From Rotaria macrura (taxonomy: Eukaryota > Rotifera > Eurotatoria > Philodinida > Philodinidae), in the NCBI GenBank assembly GCA_900239685.1, contig OENT01000378.1, positions 53,541 to 117,540 of the forward strand: a stretch of 64,000 nucleotides of DNA, in the 5' to 3' direction. Made by a program: the position numbers and the translations under genes. Every line of letters begins with the position of its first letter. The stretch's first letter is position 1. The notes below the pieces were generated by a model. The model did no database searches and was not told the DNA's origin. It worked only from the letters and a program-made list of their open reading frames with translations. Of this stretch, positions 52,800-64,000 are shown in pieces.

Positions 52800-52824
52800 A
52801 TGTGTGTGTGTGTGTGTGTGTGTG
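52800..52824. repeat. (TG)n microsatellite
   Basis: Uninterrupted TG run of about 25 bp. Confidence 0.9.
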
Positions 52825-55622
52825 CAGTATTTGCATGACGGTAAGAAAAAGAAGGAAGAATGGGATAAAGAAAGAAGCACGAAGAATACACATGAAGAGA
52901 AAAACGAATCAAAGATTGAAAAAAAAAGAGAGAACTATACAATGATGTAACACACCTGCTTGATGAGTATTGTGTAGTGTACGTGTCTGGTGGCGATGGC
53001 AGTGAAATCAAGGACAGTAATATCAATAGAATTCATTTCCTCTTCAGTATATTCGTTGCCTAATGTTTTGTCAAAAGAGCAATATGTCTGGACAAACTAA
53101 TATTAATGACCAGTACGGTTAATAGCCTAACGCCTGCTTGCTATTTCTGACGACGTATAGATTTGTATACAATCTTATGATAAGCATTTGTCTGTATTTG
53201 CAATATTGATAAAGATTTGTTGTCTAAGCAAAGTAAGTAGGAAGTAAAAATGACTTTTTTCAAAGTTCACTTGATGAACATGTGAAGCGCTTAAGGACAG
53301 TATTGCTTACACTGATCATATGTACGAATCTAAAAATATGAAGGATATATGCCTGCCTCTTTCTGTCCCCTCCCCCCAATTTTATATAGATGACAAACTT
53401 GTAAAACATTTAAACCATTTACGGATAGAGGTGTATCCATTTACAACAGGCATTTGCCAAAATGTGCTTGACATGTTAATTTTTAATGAATTGTTCATTG
53501 ATTTTCATGAGAACGATTATGTTAAAAACAGAGTGATCAATGAAAAGGATCATTTTGAGTGTCACGAGTAGAAGAGAGCTTGGATTACTTCATTCAATAC
53601 AAATGACCTCGAAACCAAAAAAGAAATTGCATAATCAATAAATACATCAAGTCTATTGAATTATATACTTGAATACTGTTATCAATGCATCTTTTTGTTA
53701 GATTTATGTAAAATGTTTTCAAATGGACATTTAAATCGACGTATCATTTGTCAAAAAATGAGGTCGACATAGCTGTAGAAATTTTGATTATTTTACAAGT
53801 AACATGAATGACCTATTTATGTTTCTTCGTTATTATTGACATTAAAGTATAAATAGCAAGATCTAATCGAACTTATATACATATATGTGCGTAGATAAAG
53901 ATTGAACTAAATAAAAATGCCGCTTTTTCAAGATATCTTATCCTAGAGATTAGTACTGCTATTTTTGCATGATTTTACTTTAGTTCTCTATTAAAATTGA
54001 AATCAGGATGAGTATTAGGCAATAAATTCTTTATTTAGAATGACTAGTTCTTATTTTTTCTTACATAGTCAGCAATACGATACAAGATATTTTTTCAATT
54101 TTTTTTCTTACGAATTAAATAGCTACATTGAATGCAAACAAAGCTTAAAAGTAACAAATTTCTTTTTTTTTAACTATTGCATAATGATTGAAGTAAAATA
54201 TTAATTCTTTTTTTTTCGTTTTCTTTCTCACTATTTCTTTCATCTGTTCAAGCTTTTCTAATAAAGTTGTCTGATATCAGTCTCCCTTGATTTGAAGAAT
54301 TGATGAGATATGATAAAAATGAAAATATCAACGCATTGGAGATCTTATCTGAAATCTATAGTAGTGTTACATTGGTCCATTCAAATAAACGAATAAACAA
54401 TAATCAAATAAAAACTATTCTTCTATTATTTTTGTTTCAAGTAAGTATAGAAATCCATTGTGAGGTAATTTTCAATAGGATTCAACAATGTATCAAATTG
54501 AAACGAGCAGCAAGATCTACACGAGTAGCAATATATCATAAGTAGGGAAATTAATCTACCAATAGTTGAATTTTATCCAACGGAAAAAAATTGAAAAGAA
54601 AAACCGTTCATATGTACAGAAAAACTAGCCTATTGTACTCATTTTCACTACTTGCTATCATGAAAGAGATCAAGAATTAAAGAATTGAAAGTTTTCGACT
54701 AGAGCAACAGTATAAGCCTGAGTCAACGTTTTAACTCTAAACATTGAATCAATACATTAATCTCGCGTGTATAAAAAAGGATATATTTTATCAGGCGTAG
54801 TTCTTAATGAATATTTCTATTTCTTCGTCCGAACAAGACGTGCAATATCTCTAATCATTGTCTCTGTGTCTTTCGAAGAAGCCGTCGTGTTTATCTAAAA
54901 AAATTGAACAGTTTCTTTTTTGGATTCTCTGCACTCCACGATCCTATTTTCTGGAACATCAATAATAGAACTTTATTTGGTAATCAAAGTAATGTTAAAA
55001 TGTACTTCTAGTTTAAACAAGTTCGTATACCGAGCTATAAGTGAGAACTCATTGAACTGAATCTAAACTGACTTTTCCAATACATGTGCATCAATCCGAA
55101 CTCAAAGACATGTTGAAAACTCACATGAAATCAAACCGAATTCTATCTCCTTTTATGAGACACGAATAAATGCAGATAAGCACGAAAGGACAATTATAGT
55201 TTTATTTGTAACGCTTTTTGGGGAATATTGTTTCTGTGTACAATGCTAAAACTACATTTGGTCATATTCGTAAACCATTCACAATCGAAGACGAATTTCA
55301 TTGAATTAAACGATACGGATTCGATTCTAAAAGAGCCGTATGAGTTTGAATCACTTTTTTAAAAATCAAATCGAAATGAATCGAATTCAAAAAACCTCAC
55401 AGAGAGCTGGAATCTCGTTCGAATGATCTTCTGATAAAAATCTGATTCTCTTCTATTCCAATATTCACAAGTAGCTTACTAGCAGACAAGCGATCATGGT
55501 TCGAGAGTTAAGACAGTCAGTTTTATAGTTTTTTCTGTTATCAAAAGCAAACGGGCTTCGCACCAAGCATGAATGGAACTGAATATGATAGGCAGTAACC
55601 GAACTCTTCTTTCTAACAATCA

Positions 55623-55953
55623 CTTCCCAGATCAGACAGAACGATCCGTAAACGGTCGTATACGATGAAAATACGACCCGTTACGGCGTCGTATTATCCC
55701 GTTTTAACAGGGTCAGTATTACTGCAGTATGCTCTATTGAATACGATAGTATTACGCTGTCTTTACGAGGGTTTTACGGCGTATATACGGTGTCCGTGTA
55801 TGGCCTTAATACTGACCATGTTAAAACGCCATAATACGGCTTAAAACGGTCGTTTAACCATGGAATACAATGTGAAAACGACCGTTTACGATACTGTTAC
55901 GGCTGTTTACGGTGGTCCGATTTGATCGATCTGGATTGTCTGATTCTGGGAAG
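55623..55953. mobile_element. CpG-rich MITE-like inverted-repeat element
   Basis: The ends are inverted: CTTCCCAGATCAGACA on the left, and on the right the complement of CTTCCCAGAATCAGACA. Inside, both halves carry inverted copies of GTAAACGGTCGT and of GTTTTAACAGGGTCAGTATTA, the right half with small insertions. The 331-bp block is rich in CG dinucleotides, such as TACGGCGTCG, in contrast to its AT-rich surroundings. It has no coding capacity. No clear target duplication was found. Confidence 0.7.
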
Positions 55954-58900
55954 CGTATCTCGAGCCCTTCAATTACCGTTCACGAAGTCAAAAAATATTA
56001 TAGAAGCTATCCTCAAATCTCATGACTAATTTTGTTGAATGCACATTATGCTCGTAGAATACAGAAGTAACTATCATCATATTGGTTCGCAAGACCATCG
56101 CCCCATCAATATAATAAAAGAAAAAGCTTTCCTAGATAGCATTGGGACGCATGCATTAACAACAATCAGATTTTCAGATTTCATCAAGTAAGCTATTTTT
56201 TAATTTCGCAAAGACTTGTACGCCCGAACTCATAACCGATTATATCCGACACAGCAGATGACTTCTTTGTTTGACGCCTACTATTTGAATGCAACAGTAT
56301 ACAACATTTAAATTCACTTTACTCGTGAAAACCTCTCACTACATAGATTCCCAAGGTTTCAACGAAAATGTCTCGCCGTATGCATTTTAGCTTTCATTCT
56401 CGTGTTTGTTGTATATCTCAATAAATACGAGGGATCCGTAAACCAAATTACAAATAAACAGACTTCATCGTGGATAAAAGTAAAATCTCCCATCGAAAAA
56501 TACTTTCTAACTTTCACCATGTCACAAATTATATCATCATGACAATCTACAAGTCTAGCGAAGGCTCCATAAAGATATCAATCGATAGCAAGATCGCCAT
56601 CATGCAAGCAGTTCATCCTTAATGACTACAGTTGCTGAATTCTAAACGATAACTTCGCTCTCTGACACAACAGATACAAACTACTTCATCGCAATAACCA
56701 CAAATATATCTAACGAAAAATTACCGATTGACAATCGGTTTTTCATCAAATGAAATCGCAATTTGATCGATCTTACATAAGGGTATCTATGATGATTTGC
56801 ACCAGTGGCAATACAAAACGTTGTATCACATGTTTGACAAGAAGTGGCACAACACCTGATGTAACAATATCGATTACAAGTAGCGCTATTGAAATTGCCT
56901 AACCAAGTCTCTACCTCTAGTACCATTCCATTATAGCATGCCAACTTGTCAGAGAGCCAATTCTTCTAGAAGCACAACACGAACTACTATTGCGCTTTGA
57001 AGGAATTAAAAAATGCTAGTAATGCAAGCAATACATTTGATTAACAGTGTTCGAAGGATTACTGGGAGCGTGAGAAAATCTGTTTGCAGAAATAATTTGA
57101 ACTTTGTTGAGTACCTAGTCGTCTTGATGCAGAATATCCGACGAAGAAGTAGAGTGGTATTTTGTCTAGAATGCGGTGTGTGCACGAAGTTCGATATTTC
57201 ATTGAGGTCATCATCGATTTAAATGAGCTAATAAATATTTGATAGCTGATAGAAATCAAGTGAGAAAGGACATTTTTACACTATATGAACTATAGTACAG
57301 TGAAGTGATGAGGGTTACAGTGCTCGAGTTGTGTGTGTTATGCTAGCTTAGAAAAGTAGTATGCGAGAAACAAAACAGAAGAATCGGTCAGAATCGAAAA
57401 ATTAAAGCGGGTTAGAATGGAGAATGTCAGGGGACGCGGTATACATCGTCACAGCAGCTTCCATATTGTGTTTCTTTTCTTTTTCTTTTCTCGTTGGTCA
57501 TCTACAAACTATATATAATATATCGATGATTTAGTTTAGTGAAAAGGATAGTTAGTTCTAGAGGGGTCGTCTTCGTTACAGAGCAAAGCGGCGTGGTCAC
57601 TAGTTCGGTTTTCATTATTCAAATAAACATGATGCATCAAATCCTTAACAGAGAAATTCATGTTTTTCTTTTGAGGGTGGATCTGCAAGATATAGAGATA
57701 TAAATTATGTGTTCTAGTGTGTGGCTTCATTGGAGTATAATGGTTATTTTACGTTAATGAAAGTTTTATGTATATGTGAGCGTGTGCTAAGTAGGAGGGA
57801 AACGAACGAACTTGGAAAGGTTCATTTTTTTCAATTGATTCGTTGATTGGTTTTAAATCAAGGTCTTTCATGTCACCTTGCCGACTGACAATAATTCGTG
57901 TTCAGTTTAATGTCATTGCCCGTTTTCAGCGATAAAATAATACCCATTGTGCTCATAGTTCTCTCGTAAAAATCTTAGTCAGGTTTGTATCCTCGATGTG
58001 AAATATGCTTCTCCCGAGGCTATTGATGAACTGAATGTTACATTTCAAGCGGTGTATTTATGGTGCTAATCTGCCTTCTTATAGGACAGTATTAATTCAT
58101 ATACGATTGCGAAGTATAATGGGTATAACCATAGGTACAGTAAAGACTGTTGCTACGCATGTTGAAACAAATAATTACCAAAAGAGTTCAATAAAATACT
58201 AAAAAAGAGATGTGCCTTTGGCAGGATCCAAAAACAAATACATCGAAACAAAAAGATATCGATGATATAAATACTTGGAGAAGTGTGCAAATAGAGTAAA
58301 TAAATGTCTTACCATAGTAAGTGAAATACCATTGATATTCAGCATGACTGCAGAGTTGGCTGCAAGTTATGTGTTCATTTTCAGCACACTAATGAACGTA
58401 CATATACACCCTAGCTCATATCCTCAAGTTTAATTTTCGCTCGCAGCAATTCTTTTAAAACTAATAATTTGTATATTTAGTTTGGTCCGTATAATTTATC
58501 ATACTTGTCTAGAGACCGTGAAAATGATTATGATAAAATTTTGTTTGGTAGATTATAGTTCAGCTTTCAGATTTGATTAGCGCGAACTAAATTTCCATGT
58601 CTAGCTGGGAATATAAGACGAACGTTCCTAACTGCTTACATTTGCTCTTGAAATATTAGAAGTTTCTTGGAAAATAAATCAAAAACGTGTACTGAACGAA
58701 AGAATCAGAGCAACGTGAACGTAAACATCTATTTGAAAATATCGAAAGTTATTCAAAAACAAACGAATCATCTTTATAAGTCGATGACGGCAAATTGCAA
58801 ACCAAGAGACTTTCTTAGCTTTGATAAAAATATAACCGTGTAACTGGAATCCTATGAAAATGGTTTGGGTGTGGAATAGAGGACTACATTTCGTTTGTAT

Positions 58901-60960
58901 GCATGTATTTCGTAAAAAATAAGATTCTGAGCAAGACTACCTATGAAGTCTCATATGAATCGTTACGGGCTGCCTTTATAGAAAATTGATTAGGTTGCTC
59001 GATGAAGAGATTACTGATTCTTGAAACAAGTTTTCTTCTTTCCTTTCTATCAATCACTACACAAATATTTAGCTTTTTACAGTTCAAAACAGAAGATGGA
59101 TAGTTTGGTAGTTGCAGATAAAAATTATTCTTCTAACATACCTCTTGTGAAAATACATAGAACATTCAATAATAATAGATTGTACTCCATATCACGAAGA
59201 GAATCGAACAATTTTAAAACATTCGTGTTCCTATGACATTATCTTCGTCACAGACCTATGATCAATATAAATTATTTCAAGCTGACAGCGAAACTCTTGC
59301 GTATCTTTGATCTGATAAATTTTTATATTTGAGAACCTCGTCGTTGAGAAGATATATATTCTTTGATATTTAGTCGGTTGCTTTAACACTATCAGCTACA
59401 GTAATTCAACTTAACTCCAAAATCGTTTTTTTATTTATTTATTTATCTTCAATAATAAAACGTGACAAGGAATTCGAGATAGACGCGATGCATTCACTGG
59501 CAATTAAATCATGTTCAATCAACGATTATTGCGTACTTCTAATCTCAATTTCAAAAGTAGTTGCATATTGTTTTATGAATGAGAGAAATTCATGTCTTAC
59601 TATCACTAATTGAAAAAGTTCTGTAACTCAAACTTCATCAGCGCAGCATATGGTCACCCAACTCATGTTTATAACGATAGATATGTATGCTAAAACATAG
59701 AACGACGGAGAGACAAGAAAGAAAAACTAATAAATACACAATTATACGATATGACATTCGATAGTACATAGTTCTATCGAAAAATTAATAAACGAGATCT
59801 TTAAAATTAGCCACCTTTTAGATAAGCGTTTATGTCCTATTTTGTTATATTCATGAGTTGATTAGCCATTGACTGACTCGTCGCAACATGTGCAATACTG
59901 ATTGTGTTCAGATGCACTTCAAGTTAGTTATACAATGCCTAGAAAAACATTCTTGTTGATTTTCTTTTTCGTTCAAAAACGAGTTCATCAAAATTACACA
60001 ATGAAACTCTTTTCAAAACGAGGTTAAACAAGGCGTAAAGCTTTTATTTCTATTTTTTTTCTTTCGAGTGAATGAATTTTAATGGCAGTTGATCGTATTT
60101 TATCTGATATTTGATGGAACATTTATTGATCTTGAATTCAATTATATCTTTTCTTCCAACATCGTTTGTCGACATTCGCCAATGAATAGTGTTATGGAAA
60201 ATCATGGAAGTTTTCTGCAGTGATTTCAAAAGTTCAATGGCAGACGACCAATAAACAGCTTCACTACGTTCTGTATGTGGTCACGAGTAATGCCGAAAAC
60301 TAAATTTACGAGAAAAATTATACTTAATGCGACGATCTTCCAATAGTTACCTTATCTGATCAAATGCATTCCATATATCTCCGAAAAAGCTATATAATAC
60401 TAAATCGAGTAAATGTACGACTCTTAGTCAAACATTTTGTAGAAATCTTACTGTTATCGTGTGATTACTCATGGTGTGATAATTCTCATACTGTCACTAT
60501 GCGTATGTTTGAGAGAATATATTTTATTGAAAAGTTTACATTTTTCTTTTAATTAATAAGTGAAATTTTTGATTAAATGGAAACTATCAAAATGACGTAG
60601 ATACTCCAATTGTGTTTCTCTGTGCAATTAGTTGATGATGAATCGTAAATGAATTCATATGCTGGACAGATGGCATTTATTTGAAGTGATGGTGGTATGT
60701 ATCTTTTTTTGAGTAAAGTAACTATAGAGAAAAATATTATTAAAAAAAATATCTTCTCGTTTATGTGAGCAACAACTACTGCGCATATGAGCAGTTCCAG
60801 TTTTTTTCCAAATCAAAAACTGCTCTTCATTCCATCCACACAACTTTACAATAGCAATCATTAGCTCGAATGTATTCTACACAAGTATCATAAATGTTCC
60901 GTCCGATTTACTGAAAACTCCTCGGTATACGAGATACGATAAGTTTCACTTAGATTTAGG
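55954..60960. other. Unassigned region
   Basis: No supported gene. A minus-strand frame near 56690-56940 encodes a Cys-rich run (TCNRYCYIRCCATSCQTC), but no splice partners, signal peptide or family can be seen. The rest looks like random AT-rich DNA. Confidence 0.4.
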
Positions 60961-60964
60961 ATCC

Positions 60965-61359
60965 TGCACGGGAACAAAAACTCGTTTCTGTTCCTGGTGA
61001 AAGAACTTTGCATCCCTCCATCACTTTCAATATTAAAAGGTTTTTTGATAATGATTTTTGTACAAAAATGTTTGCTCTTTCAAGTCATATACTGAGATAT
61101 TTCCAATAGCTCTTAACTGGCAGATCGTTGGGTTAAAAATAAGTTCGGGAATAAAGTTTCGGGAAAACAATTTTCTCGAATGTGTTGCCGACTAAATGGG
61201 CTGGCAGTGAAGAAGTATTCTTAACTTCTAAGTATATGGCCTGAAAGAGCAAACGTTTTTGTACAAAACTCTCTATCGAAAAACCTTTTAGCATTGAAAA
61301 CGATGGAAAGATGCAAAGTTCTTTCACCGGGAACAGAAGCGATTTTTTGTTCCCGTGCA
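60965..61359. mobile_element. Foldback element with roughly 135-bp inverted arms
   Basis: Left arm about 60965-61100 and right arm about 61224-61359 align as inverted copies at roughly 85 percent by eye. Both start TGCACGGGAACAAAAA and share GGTGAAAGAACTTTGCATC and GTTTGCTCTTTCA. The central 120 bp has no coding capacity. This is a non-autonomous foldback or MITE. Confidence 0.8.
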
Positions 61360-63310
61360 AGAGCCTGCTTAGTGTTCAAGTTCTCTTCCATTTGTAAAAC
61401 TCGACCTTTTCAAAACAAGGAAGAGATATGAAAATGAGTGAGAATCTCTTTTTTCCCAATTATAGATAGAGTTTTAGGGAATGGTCAGATGTAAATACAC
61501 TTATTGGGTTGGATTTTGACTCTTGCAACCTATTTTTCAGGAGAGGTCATCAGTTTTTGATTAAAAAAGTGACTAGATAAATTTTCGAATCGATTTCCTG
61601 TGTAAAACTGAATTCCTTATACTAGAAACTATTCCGCAATGTTTTTGAAAATGTTGCTTGCTGTAGTTTGTTCTTTAGTCAACCCTATTACTAAATAGAT
61701 CTCGACTAAAACATTCAAGAAATACTAAATGCGCATTTAGCTAAAGAATTCCGAATGATTAGCGTTTTACTGGATCATCACACGAGCTATCAGAGACTTG
61801 TTTTCTACAGTTAAATCACAGTTTTTAGATTATTTTGAATGGAATTTAAAGATGGAGAAAGAAATACTGATTACAAAGATTTCGCAAATAACCCATTAAC
61901 CTGATATGTTTCAACAACAAATGTTGACAAGTAGAAAAATTGTAACTAAATCAACTTAATTTATAAGATATTCAGTTGATTGTTACACATTTCGATAAAA
62001 ATTTTGAAGTAAAACATAACTACGTAGTTATGCAAACACAATCAGAAGACAGTATAGGAATTCTTCCTGTAGGACCAAAGATAAATAAAAATCAAACTGT
62101 TTTTTTTTTCTGACTAGTAAAAGGGGCCTGAATAATAGTAGATATGGAACTTTCCTATTAGATTTTGAAGTCAAAAGCTGCACTTGATCAATGAAAACTT
62201 ATTCCAGAAACGTATTTTCTATAAGTATCAAAGCACATTTTGATTATTAGTAAGAGTGCCACTGAACCGCGCTACTTTATAAAAGTTTGGTATTTTTAAG
62301 AAAAGAAACTACTTTCGACACAATAAGGCACGAAAAAGACTTTAATGGCTATTACTTAGTCATTCTATATTATTTATAGTCATTTAAAGCATGCTATCAC
62401 CTACTTGCTTTGCTTGCGGAAATTGGGAGGGGGCATAGGCCTAAAATTAGTTTTAACATGCTTTTAATCAACCCATCTCTTGGAGACTTTGTTCGTTAGT
62501 ATTCCATCGATTTAGCAAAAAAGCATGACGTATTCGATTCGATTCAACTTCACGCAATATTCTTAATCATCTCCAAAACCAGAGCGAAGATGTTTGTATT
62601 TCAGAAAAGTTCACAGGGTTTTTCTCATGAACCCCATCTAGTCTTAATCCTTCTCAGAATTCAATGGAAAAATTTTGATGAAACAGGTTTTTCGGCCTTA
62701 AAATGATTATTTGAAATTTTTTATAGGTCGAAAAACTATTTTGTATGAGTACCGAGTGAGAAGAAGTGTATCTGAGTTGGAGTTTTGTCTTCCATCTAAT
62801 ACGCACATGCCGTAGTACCTTCGAAAACCCTATGTATATCATCCGCCACGCTCATACGTTACGAAAACACGCACACCCGCATCCTCTACATCTAGCTTAC
62901 AGTATAAAGTAATCGTATATTCTTAACTGAACAACTGCCTGAAGTAGCATTATTAGATTACGGTTTCGAAATGCAACGCTCCATGTTTTTCTCATAACCT
63001 GTGATCATACTGACAACGATAAACATAAATCACTAAAAATATCCTTAAGTAACATGAATGGTTTTCTCGGCGTTGCGTTTTTTCTCAAAGCGGAAATATC
63101 GTTGACATTTGAGCATTCAAAAACGTTGCTGATCAATAATCATACGTGAATGATGCTTTCATATTTCCGCTAAGAAATTGTCTATGCTCAGGGATTTAGA
63201 TTGCACTAAATTTTACATTATTAGCCGATAAGAACCAGATCACCAATAGCTTAGATTTCAGAAGGCTTTCAATATATTACAAACCATCCTCATTTGATGC
63301 AAGCAACACA
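61360..63310. other. Unassigned region upstream of the mucin-like gene
   Basis: No supported gene or RNA. It presumably includes the promoter of the gene starting at 63311. Confidence 0.4.
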
Positions 63311-64000
63311 ATGATAAGGTATAGATATATTTCAAGTTCTACTACTAGTTAAACATCTCATCTGTTTAGGTCTAAAAAAATGATACTATTCGGTCTGGCC
63401 ATAGGAGTTTCAACCATTCTCGTCGCACTAATTATATATTTCTCGTGGCACCATAAAGACAACAACCAAACGTCAGGTATGCCCAATTAGTACTTTAGAT
63501 ATTGCTGAAACTATTGACTGACTAAAACCTCTTCTTTCGACAAGGCACAATCTTAACAACAACGACTATGTCTGATTTAAGCATAACATCAACAACTGTC
63601 ACTGCTTCTTATGTGACAACGTCACTGTCGAGTCAAACTGGATTAACAGTTATTGCCGGATCCAATAGTACCATTTTTTTTCTTAACAGTACGACTACTG
63701 GCACTGCAGTTACCATAGCTACTCAAGTCATAAATACTTGTGGTTCAAGTACAACAGTTAGTCTGACAACTGCAACAAGTACTGACATTACAACTAGTAT
63801 GACCACTTCGATCATCCCTATGACTAATACTGTAATTGCACCTACGAGCACGATGTCCACACATACAACTGCACCTACAAGCACGATGTCCACACAAACA
63901 ATTGCACCTACAAGCACGATGCCCTCACAAACAACTGCACCTACAAGCACGATGTCCAAACAAACAACTGCACCTACGAGCACGATGTCCACACAAACAA
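63311..64000 (+). CDS. Membrane-anchored Thr/Ser-rich (mucin-like) protein, 5' part
   Basis: Partial gene running off the window. Exons: 63311-63318 (only 8 nt), 63370-63476, and 63545 onward; introns 51 and 68 bp, GT-AG, in frame. The N-terminus MIRSKKMILFGLAIG leads into one transmembrane segment (to about YFSW), with lysines ahead of it, as in a type II signal-anchor protein. After HHKDNNQTSG comes a Thr/Ser-rich stalk. From about 63836 it turns into tandem 11-residue repeats APTSTMSTQTT, expected to be heavily O-glycosylated. Any C-terminal functional domain lies beyond the window. If the 8-nt exon is wrong, the ATG at 63380 is an alternative start in the same frame. Such stalks are common on extracellular enzymes and lectins; the function here is unknown. 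Confidence 0.75.
63836..64000 (+). repeat. 33-bp coding tandem repeat
   Basis: Five visible copies of a 33-bp unit (GCACCTACAAGCACGATGTC plus 13 further bases), with point variants such as CCCTCA for TCCACA. The array continues past the window end and encodes the 11-residue Thr-rich repeat. Confidence 0.95.

Larger units (their letters stand above)
50392..55610. other. Unassigned region upstream of the GAS2-like gene
   Basis: No supported gene. It probably includes 5' untranslated exons and the promoter of the GAS2-like gene. A minus-strand exon-like stretch at 53034-52957 (MNSIDITVLDFTAIATRH and so on) ends at CAG|GTGTGT but leaves phase 0, which does not fit the phase needed at 50389. It contains several microsatellites. 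Confidence 0.4.

Noticed and set aside
52957..53034. Minus-strand exon-like stretch that might be the first exon of the GAS2-like gene
   Set aside because: It ends in phase 0, while the exon at 50389 needs a preceding single nucleotide. It also resembles nothing in GAS2-like N-termini.
56681..56944. Cys-rich minus-strand frame
   Set aside because: The cysteine spacing fits no zinc-finger or toxin-like family that I recognise. There is no signal peptide or supporting exon structure.
63723..63992. Minus-strand Val-rich repetitive frame
   Set aside because: It is the antisense shadow of the Thr-rich 33-bp repeat of the mucin-like gene.
1..64000. CRISPR arrays, operons, phage genes or telomeric repeats
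   Set aside because: None seen. The intron-rich metazoan gene structure rules out a prokaryotic reading.

Overview
This is an AT-rich animal nuclear contig. Its genes are split by many short GT-AG introns, mostly about 50-70 bp, with an occasional intron of 1-1.7 kb. Gene content is metazoan: a Rab8 GTPase, TATA-binding protein, a nuclear receptor, an adhesion GPCR, a GAS2-like cytoskeletal linker and a Thr/Ser-rich stalk protein. Small introns, a divergent nuclear receptor and many small foldback elements fit a bdelloid rotifer or a similar small-genome invertebrate. That assignment is inference; no sequence search was possible.

Layout. A Rab8 gene with 11 exons (minus, 207-2865) and a TBP gene (plus, 5637-7384) are divergently arranged. 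Next comes an RGG-box/von Willebrand A protein (plus, 9226-11229). From 11230 to 21359 I see no convincing intact gene. That stretch holds an exactly symmetrical inverted repeat with 200-bp arms around a 402-bp assembly gap (11936-12737), a duplicated exon-like unit, a GGATCCTG-rich stretch with a tRNA-like sequence, and a small inverted-repeat element. A single-pass membrane receptor with fibronectin-like segments lies on the minus strand (21360-23357). After a 9-kb gene desert come a nuclear receptor (plus, 32390-35325), an adhesion GPCR (plus, 37499-43025) and a GAS2-like CH/GAR protein (minus, 47501-50389). From 50390 to 63310 I find no supported gene, only microsatellites and two more foldback elements (55623-55953 and 60965-61359). 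At the right edge a mucin-like membrane-anchored gene with an 11-residue tandem repeat starts at 63311 and runs off the window.

The genes are unrelated single-copy loci, not a pathway cluster. Most gene models were assembled by hand: exons were joined where reading frame, splice sites and family conservation agree. The best supported are Rab8, TBP, the adhesion GPCR, the GAS2-like protein and the nuclear receptor. The 5' ends of the vWA and GAS2-like genes are unresolved, because both first recognised exons begin immediately after an AG acceptor with TG. No obvious new multi-gene system is visible. The most unusual material is the foldback repeats, the non-canonical P-box of the nuclear receptor, the RGG-vWA protein with an unrecognised helical middle, and the orphan fibronectin-type receptor.
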